From the NCBI GenBank assembly GCA_028710565.1, contig JAQTTV010000001.1:62001-126000 (forward strand): a stretch of DNA of 64,000 nucleotides. The letters are read 5' to 3'. The DNA comes from Gallionella sp. Lineage in GTDB: Bacteria; Pseudomonadota; Gammaproteobacteria; Burkholderiales; Gallionellaceae. The notes under the pieces are model-generated. The model saw nothing but the letters and a program-made list of their open reading frames with translations, made no database searches and had not been told where the DNA came from. This document shows positions 58,571 to 64,000 of the stretch, piece after piece; positions within the stretch are counted from its first letter, which is position 1; each line of letters starts with the position of its first letter. The translations under genes were made by a program, and so were the position numbers.

Positions 58571-59107
58571 ATGAAAAACAGATGGATAAGCTATTTTGGT
58601 GTTGCGCTATTGCTCGTTTCTAGCACAAGCATTTTTGCGGAAGGGACTGTTTATAAGTGTAAAAACGCGAAAGGGGGAATGAGTTATCAAGGCTCTCCTT
58701 GCGCACAAAATGCACAACCTGTTTCTTCTTGGAATGCCGCGAAGAATGCTGATCGTCACTTGGTACTTAAGCCGAAAGAAGGAGGGCATTATTTTGTGGA
58801 TAGTCACATTAACGATAACGCCCTGAATTTCTTGATTGATACGGGGGCGACAACGGTTGCTATCCCTCAATCAATGGCAACCGCCGCACACCTCGTCTGC
58901 GAAAAGCAAACCACCATTAATACGGCAAATGGTACCGCAAACGCCTGCGAAACGACCATCGGCACACTGACCTTCGGTCCTTTTATCTTGAAGAATGTTG
59001 CGGCGACGATCAATCCCACCTTAGACCAACCCTTGCTGGGGATGAATGTGCTACAACAATTCAAAATTTCTCAAGAGCGCGATGAAATGCACATTTCAGC
59101 AAGATAG
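58571..59107 (+). CDS. Exported retropepsin-like aspartic protease with DUF4124 domain
   Basis: 178 residues. The signal peptide is MKNRWISYFGVALLLVSSTSIFA. A short DUF4124-type module follows (VYKCKNAKGGMSYQGSPC, two cysteines), then a retropepsin fold with the catalytic motif FLIDTGATTVAIP (Asp90) and the second conserved LGMNVLQQF. This is the clan AA aspartic protease family of proteobacteria (TIGR02281 type); it may act as a homodimer. The substrate is unknown. It follows hemY in the same direction after 45 bases. Confidence 0.85.
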   Translation: MKNRWISYFGVALLLVSSTSIFAEGTVYKCKNAKGGMSYQGSPCAQNAQPVSSWNAAKNADRHLVLKPKEGGHYFVDSHINDNALNFLIDTGATTVAIPQSMATAAHLVCEKQTTINTANGTANACETTIGTLTFGPFILKNVAATINPTLDQPLLGMNVLQQFKISQERDEMHISAR

Positions 59108-59144
59108 GCTGGAATAATAAAAATGTGAGGTACAGTGCGAGTGC

Positions 59145-62027
59145 TTATATGACTCGTGCCGTGAAGGCTTCAATCGGCACTGCTTTGCCAAATAAATAAC
59201 CTTGAAAACAGATGCAACCCTTATTCAATAACAGTGTTCGTTGCCTCTCTGTTTCCACGCCTTCGGCAATGATGTCTAAATTGAGGCTTTTTGCCATGGC
59301 AATAATGGTTCGCACGATGGTTCTGTCATTTTCATCCGCTGCGAGATCGCGTACAAAGGATTGGTCAATTTTGATCTGATCCAGCGGTAGCCGCTTCAGA
59401 TATTGTAAGGATGAATAGCCTGTGCCGAAATCATCCATGGAAAAACAGATCCCTTTGGATTTGAGCACTGTCATTTTGGCGATGATGTCATCCACATTGT
59501 GCATCAACATGCTTTCGGTGATTTCCAGCTTCAACTTTGCAGGGTTAATGCCATAGTGCTCAACCAACGCCAAGACTTCATCGACAAAAGTAGGGTGTTG
59601 GAACTGACGCGCACTGATATTCACCGAGAGGGTTAAATGCGCCGTTGTTGCTTGCGTTGCCCAATCCACCAATTGTTGGCAGGCAGTTGCGAGTACCCAG
59701 TGACCTAAGGGCAGGATCAAGTCTGATTCTTCGGCTAGGGTGATGAATTTTTCAGGAAGAACTAAGCCCAGCTTGGGGTGATGCCAGCGTGCTAATGCTT
59801 CAGCACCCATTGCGCGTCCAGTCGCATCCACTTGCACTTGATAATACAATTTAAGTTGCGTTTCTTCAAAAATGGCATGACGCAGATCCGCTTCCTGATT
59901 GGCACGCGCGATAATCGCGGTTTGCATGATAGGATCAAAGAAACATGAGGTGTTGCGACCTATTTTCTTGGACTGATACATGGCGATGTCTGCTTGTTTA
60001 ATTAACTCATCGACTTCTAAATGTGAACCATCAAACAAGGTGATCCCAATGCTGGGTGTGCTATGAAAATGGTGTGTGTCAACTTGGTAAGGTTGCCCTA
60101 GGGCGTAGCGAATGTTCTCGCACACAATTTCAGTTTGTCTTATGGCTTCAGCAGGGGAAGGACTCATTCTTTCGAGCATGACTAAAAATTCGTCGCCGCC
60201 AAAGCGTGCGACGGTATCGCCTTCTTGTACACATGACAGTAGACGTTGTGCAGCCTGTTGTAGCAGCAAATCTCCTTTTTCATGCCCGTACATATCATTG
60301 ATGGTTTTGAAATTATCTAAGTCAATAAAGAGTAGAGCCCCTTGCTCACCGCTACGTGCGCTCGCGGGTAAAGCGAGTTTGAGTTTATCTAGAAATAGGC
60401 GACGATTGGGTAATTGTGTCAAAGGATCGTAAAACGCTAGCCGTTGAATATCTTCTTCAGCCCGCTTGCGTTCGGTGATGTCCAATCCTGTGCCGCGCAG
60501 TCCAATCAAGGTACCCGTGGCATCGTAAAAAGGCATACCACTCACTTCTTCCCACTTAATCTCGCCGTGCGCGGTGATGTCTCGATGCTGCAATCTAAAA
60601 GGTGCTTTATTGGCGATGGCGCGATTGACGATTTCGCCGACAGGAGGAATGTCTTCGTCAGGCATAAACTCCATCGGGGTATGACCCAGCAAGGCTTCAG
60701 GCGCATAGCCCTTTACATCCCGCGAGCGGTTTGAGACATAGGTATAAACCATGTTAGGGTCAATTTCCCACAAGTATTCACCCGCCGCATTACTCACGTC
60801 TCGGAAACGCTGTTCGCTGTATTGCAGCGCATCCACTGCATTTTTGCGTTCTATTGCGATGCTGGCGAGATGCGCGGTTTGTTCAATGAGGCGAATATCA
60901 TCGGATGTCGGCGTGTTCGCTTTGCGGTGATAGATCGCGAAGGTGCCTAGCACTTGCCCAGTGGTGGAACAAATGGGTTGAGACCAACATGCGCCAAGTT
61001 TTGCTTTTGCCGCAAGTTGCTTATAGGGTGTCCAGTATGGATGTGTTTGAATATCTTCCACCACCACGCGTGCAACTGTGAAAGCTGCCGTGCCACACGA
61101 ACCGACCCCTATGCCAATTTCGACACCGTTGATCGCGGCATTATAAAAATCAGGTAAGCTGGGACTGATGCCATGTCCGAGGTGCTTGCCATCGTTATCC
61201 AATAACAAAATGCTACACAGCATCTTGGGATTAAGTTGTTCCACGCCCAGTACGATGGACTGAAGAATGTGTGGCAGGGAGTGGTCGCTCACCAATAATT
61301 CCAAAATTAGGCTACGAAATTGCTCGTATTGTTTGGTTTTTTGACGTGTCTTGAGGTCTTTTTGCAATTGTTCGTTGGCGAGGTTGAGCGCGTGGGTACG
61401 CTGCTCCACCAACAGCTCCAGCTTTTGCTGATGCAAGGACAACTCAACACTGACTCGCTCGGCACGCAAACGCTGCAAGCCAATTGACGCGACCAGTTTG
61501 GCAAAACCACTTAAAAATCCCAGTATGGCAGGGAGTTTTTCCTCGGAAATAATGGGGACTTCGCTTAATGCGTTCAAATAGTCATGTGGGTTAAAGCCGA
61601 CTTTTTGCGCTTGTTGCGTAAAAAATCCGCGATCAGGCAGGGCAAGCAGGAATTGCCCGACAAACACATTCGCCAAATGCCGTCCTTCGATGATGATCGG
61701 GGAGGCTGCATCCGTCATGCCATTGTTGCATTCGTAAACAGCAAAGTTCTTGCCTGCGTTGAGGTGCAGGGCTAAGTGGGTGTCACTCTCGATGCAACGT
61801 GCACAAGTGGTGGGATTGATACGGTGAAAGTCGGTACAAATACGCTGCCAGCGGGATGAGATCAGTACTTTGCCTTGCAGGTCTATGATGGCGGCGGCGA
61901 TGCCCACCGCGTTGCAGAAGTTATCGAGTAGGAAATTTAACTCAACGGCATCAATGAGGTCGGCTAGTTGATGATCCTCAATGCTGACGGTTCGTTGCTT
62001 TATTGAGGCATCTTTGTTGAAAGACAT
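59145..62027 (-). CDS. PocR-GAF-PAS-GGDEF-EAL signalling protein
   Basis: 960 residues, cytosolic, from the ATG at 62027 (a longer frame adds 36 unlikely residues). Order: PocR sensory domain (about 20-200, with CARCIESD and YECNNGM cysteines), coiled coil, GAF domain (about 240-400, ending in IGVGSCGTAAFTV), PAS (about 410-530), GGDEF (RFGGDEFLVML) and EAL (AEALARWHHP; MDDFGTGYSSL). Both the cyclase and the phosphodiesterase signatures look intact, so net c-di-GMP output depends on sensing. PocR domains bind small ligands (propanediol-like) through conserved cysteines; the ligand here is unknown. Confidence 0.92.
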   Translation of the reverse strand: MSFNKDASIKQRTVSIEDHQLADLIDAVELNFLLDNFCNAVGIAAAIIDLQGKVLISSRWQRICTDFHRINPTTCARCIESDTHLALHLNAGKNFAVYECNNGMTDAASPIIIEGRHLANVFVGQFLLALPDRGFFTQQAQKVGFNPHDYLNALSEVPIISEEKLPAILGFLSGFAKLVASIGLQRLRAERVSVELSLHQQKLELLVEQRTHALNLANEQLQKDLKTRQKTKQYEQFRSLILELLVSDHSLPHILQSIVLGVEQLNPKMLCSILLLDNDGKHLGHGISPSLPDFYNAAINGVEIGIGVGSCGTAAFTVARVVVEDIQTHPYWTPYKQLAAKAKLGACWSQPICSTTGQVLGTFAIYHRKANTPTSDDIRLIEQTAHLASIAIERKNAVDALQYSEQRFRDVSNAAGEYLWEIDPNMVYTYVSNRSRDVKGYAPEALLGHTPMEFMPDEDIPPVGEIVNRAIANKAPFRLQHRDITAHGEIKWEEVSGMPFYDATGTLIGLRGTGLDITERKRAEEDIQRLAFYDPLTQLPNRRLFLDKLKLALPASARSGEQGALLFIDLDNFKTINDMYGHEKGDLLLQQAAQRLLSCVQEGDTVARFGGDEFLVMLERMSPSPAEAIRQTEIVCENIRYALGQPYQVDTHHFHSTPSIGITLFDGSHLEVDELIKQADIAMYQSKKIGRNTSCFFDPIMQTAIIARANQEADLRHAIFEETQLKLYYQVQVDATGRAMGAEALARWHHPKLGLVLPEKFITLAEESDLILPLGHWVLATACQQLVDWATQATTAHLTLSVNISARQFQHPTFVDEVLALVEHYGINPAKLKLEITESMLMHNVDDIIAKMTVLKSKGICFSMDDFGTGYSSLQYLKRLPLDQIKIDQSFVRDLAADENDRTIVRTIIAMAKSLNLDIIAEGVETERQRTLLLNKGCICFQGYLFGKAVPIEAFTARVI

Positions 62028-62333
62028 GAATTGTCCAACCCTGATAAATAGTGTACCTCCTGTGATAACTCGCGTAAGTTGGATACAGCGTGAGTAAATC
62101 GACCACGGTGAATAGCGAAAGTCGCTTAATTCCACCCGCCCAAGTATCGCATATCATGGCATAACTATCTACATAACTTTATTGATTTTGACTTGGCATG
62201 TTCGCATATAACAATTTGTTTATATGCAAAAATGTTGCTCGCAAAATCTCTCGGCTAAAACGAGCTTAAGGCGGGGTCAAAGCAGGGTAAAGGGCGTGCG
62301 CGCTTGAGGTGTATCTGGCGGATGGGAAAAAGG
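62028..62333 (-). other. 306 bp without a supported gene
   Basis: This holds the upstream region of the PocR-GGDEF-EAL gene and the 3' side of the DUF2938 gene. It is AT-rich near 62160-62230. I see no conserved protein, RNA gene or clear terminator. Confidence 0.4.
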
Positions 62334-62819
62334 CTAAATACCCGCTGCAATCACTACCCCCACACCAAAACCGTAGGGGATATGGGAGAGCGTACTGGCA
62401 AGCAGAGCATTCGACCCTTTTGGGGCGCGCCGACCAAATACGCCCCAGCCAAATGACGGCAACAGCACAAACCAAGGTAGCAAAGAGGTCAGTAAACCGA
62501 ACACGATACCGCCCAACAAATGATTGTGCGGCAAGGGAATGTGAGTCACCCAGAAAAAGCAGGGATAGAGCAATGCCACCCCGCCCCCACCAATGAGAAA
62601 ATGAAACACCCAACCCGCCCGAACCTCATTCGGCAAGGAGGGTGACTCAAGAATGTTGGCATAGATAAACTTCCCTCGCAGCAACCCCAAACACCAACGC
62701 CCCACCAGCGCGATGCTAACCCCACTACGAATGCCACACTTTGCCGCCCAAGTTTCCGTGATGTCCATCAACACCGCTCCCACCAGACCACCCAAAAAAG
62801 CCAATATACTGATTTCCAT
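62334..62819 (-). CDS. DUF2938 family membrane protein
   Basis: 161 residues with four hydrophobic segments (SILAFLGGLVGAVLMDITETWAA, VFHFLIGGGGVALLYPCFFWV, LLGGIVFGLLTSLLPWFVLLPSFGWG and IPYGFGVGVVIAAGI). The pattern MDITETWAAK, RAGWVFHFLIGGG, PxxGWGxFG matches DUF2938, an uncharacterised membrane family. The ATG at 62819 is preferred to a TTG two codons earlier. It is divergent in neighbourhood from any pathway gene; function unknown. Confidence 0.8.
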   Translation of the reverse strand: MEISILAFLGGLVGAVLMDITETWAAKCGIRSGVSIALVGRWCLGLLRGKFIYANILESPSLPNEVRAGWVFHFLIGGGGVALLYPCFFWVTHIPLPHNHLLGGIVFGLLTSLLPWFVLLPSFGWGVFGRRAPKGSNALLASTLSHIPYGFGVGVVIAAGI

Positions 62820-62882
62820 AGTCAATTATCCCTGCGATTCATTTGTGGTTGCTTCAATGTGTTTTCAACATTTAATGCTCGC

Positions 62883-63602
62883 TCAGTCCCGTCCTGTATT
62901 GCAGAAATCTTCTCGCATAATGGCAAGCAATCGCCCATCCAAACACTCGCGCATAAACGCATTCATCGCCGTTTCATCGCCGCTGGGGTAAAACGCCAGC
63001 ATCAAGGTGTTAAATTCCAATTGCCGCTTGGCGGGCAGATTGATGGCGGGATAACCGTGCTGGAGCAAATGACCATTCATCATAAAACGACCCATGCGCT
63101 TATTCACATCGTAGAAAAACTGGTTGCGCGCCATGCTCAAAAAAATATGGATGGCTTGGTCGTAAATATCGGGAATCGTGGTGAGTTCGGCAATCAGGTC
63201 GGCAAAGCGTTGCGGCAACTCCGCAGCGGGTGGCGGCAAATAATCTGTCCCCGCAATAAACACGCTCCCACGCCGAAATAGCCCCCACTCCAAGGCTTCC
63301 GCCTCAGCGGCTACGGCATGGAGCGTGCAGGCTTTTTCCGCCGTCAGCGCGAATTCCCCCCGCGCCACCCAATCAAACAACAACCGCCACGCCTTGCCCT
63401 GATTCAAGGTGATTTGCTGATCAGACACACGATGCCCGCCCACGGTGATGCCGTCCAGCAAAGTTTGCACCTCTGGCAGGGTCATATTGATCCCCTCCAA
63501 ATTCACCGCGTCGCACACCAACTCACTCAACTGACGTTTCGCCAACATCAGTGCTTTTGCGGGGTGAGGCGGGATATGGTAGTGGGTGTCGTGAGGGGGC
63601 AT
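62883..63602 (-). CDS. Fic-domain protein with altered catalytic motif
   Basis: 239 residues. An N-terminal helix resembles the Fic inhibitory-helix region (LVCDAVNLEGINMTLPEVQTLL), and the Fic core follows. The canonical HPFxDGNKR signature reads QFFYDVNKR at 161-169, so the catalytic His is Gln and the glycine of the anion loop is Val. N, K and R are kept, and FMMNGHLLQHG follows. AMP transfer by the usual mechanism is therefore doubtful. This could be a non-catalytic regulator or a member of a His-less Fic subfamily. Its neighbours are unrelated. Confidence 0.85.
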   Translation of the reverse strand: MPPHDTHYHIPPHPAKALMLAKRQLSELVCDAVNLEGINMTLPEVQTLLDGITVGGHRVSDQQITLNQGKAWRLLFDWVARGEFALTAEKACTLHAVAAEAEALEWGLFRRGSVFIAGTDYLPPPAAELPQRFADLIAELTTIPDIYDQAIHIFLSMARNQFFYDVNKRMGRFMMNGHLLQHGYPAINLPAKRQLEFNTLMLAFYPSGDETAMNAFMRECLDGRLLAIMREDFCNTGRD

Positions 63603-63668
63603 GGGGTGTTTATCGGTAATGTGGAATAGAGAGCGCGAAATTTTGCGCGCTGTCGCTTGAATGTGGGC

Positions 63669-63929
63669 TTAGAGCTTGGGAGCATACTCAACCCAAACTC
63701 TCTGGTTAGAATGGTGATCTTGAACTGTGAAAACGGCCTCCTCAATTTCTGTCATGTTATGTGGATCAATAAATCGCGTGAAGTTAGTAACTTTCACTCC
63801 TGCCTCATGAAGCCGCAATAACTCAGTCGCGGAAAGTACGCCTTCATTTACCCACAAAGGTGAAGGCGTGAAACCCCGTTGAGCAATCAGTTCATCGTAA
63901 CCAGAGCGAGTAAGTACGAAATAGACCAT
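63669..63929 (-). CDS. Hypothetical protein, 86 residues
   Basis: A short soluble protein, not recognised (MVYFVLTRSGYDELIAQ ... LHEAGVKVTNFTRFIDP). It has no signal peptide or membrane helix. A ribosome site GAGG precedes the ATG at 63929. It lies upstream of the Fic gene on the same strand, 66 bases away, so the two could form a unit, for example an antitoxin-like partner, but nothing in the sequence proves this. Confidence 0.55.
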   Translation of the reverse strand: MVYFVLTRSGYDELIAQRGFTPSPLWVNEGVLSATELLRLHEAGVKVTNFTRFIDPHNMTEIEEAVFTVQDHHSNQRVWVEYAPKL

Positions 63930-64000
63930 GAGACCTCTATATCAACGGCTGATTAGGGGAGCTGGCGGTGAGTATTTCATGCCATCCCTCGCAGTTGTGT

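Noticed and set aside
62266-62613. 115-codon frame overlapping the DUF2938 gene
   Set aside because: Same strand, different frame; the DUF2938 frame has family motifs and membrane helices, so this one is a shadow.

Overview
The window reads as an ordinary chromosomal stretch of a betaproteobacterium, probably from the Nitrosomonadales (Gallionellaceae and relatives). This assignment is inferred from gene order and protein style: tkt-gap-pgk-pyk-fba, def-fmt-rsmB-DUF4390-ntrY-ntrX, hprK-rapZ and hemC-hemD-hemX-hemY. No rRNA, tRNA, CRISPR array, prophage or complete insertion sequence was recognised.

Layout. 1-5.6 kb: hprK (cut by the left edge), rapZ, a NusG-domain-II protein, a Gx-type membrane protein, ubiX, a type IV pilin-like protein, dsbC and a LOV-like/GGDEF protein. 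5.9-14.1 kb: rpoH under a CIRCE-like operator, then the sugar-phosphate block tkt-gap-pgk-pyk-fba with hairpins between its cistrons. 14.3-18.7 kb: nsrR, and on the opposite strand waaA, a small membrane protein, glmU and a class II glutamine amidotransferase. 18.8-21.4 kb: an accessory patch with a ParD/ParE-type toxin-antitoxin pair, an unknown membrane protein and a broken rhuM. 21.4-28.4 kb: a complete N-type (Na+/H+) ATPase operon in permuted order (C-Q-R-B-E-F-A-G-D) with palindromic repeats in several junctions and one inside atpA. 28.4-37.3 kb: a haem-motif diguanylate cyclase, topA, smg, dprA, a LysM protein, def and fmt. 37.3-44.3 kb: an inserted unknown gene, rsmB, DUF4390, ntrY, a short ntrX without its AAA+ domain, yraN and an LpoA-like protein. 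44.4-51.5 kb: a small lipoprotein, a CorA-like transporter, membrane proteins, a YjbH-PAP2 fusion and a MORN lipoprotein. 51.6-59.1 kb: ppc, the haem operon hemCDXY and a retropepsin-like protease. 59.1-64 kb: a PocR-GAF-PAS-GGDEF-EAL protein, a DUF2938 protein, a Fic protein with an altered catalytic motif and a small unknown.

The most unusual feature at the DNA level is a family of heptanucleotide tandem repeats, often arranged as inverted arms, placed directly after stop codons (dprA, def, ntrX, hemD). A related purine heptad run lies in the fmt tail. In several cases the repeat supplies the stop codon or the last residues of the protein. Other leads are the CIRCE-like site over the rpoH promoter, a LOV-like domain that has lost its photoactive cysteine, the permuted and repeat-invaded N-ATPase operon, and the YjbH-phosphatase fusion.

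Functionally the window combines central carbon metabolism (lower glycolysis, transketolase, PEP carboxylase), haem and flavin-cofactor synthesis, envelope assembly (glmU, waaA, LpoA-like, YjbH), translation start and end processing (fmt, def, rsmB) and three GGDEF-family signalling proteins.
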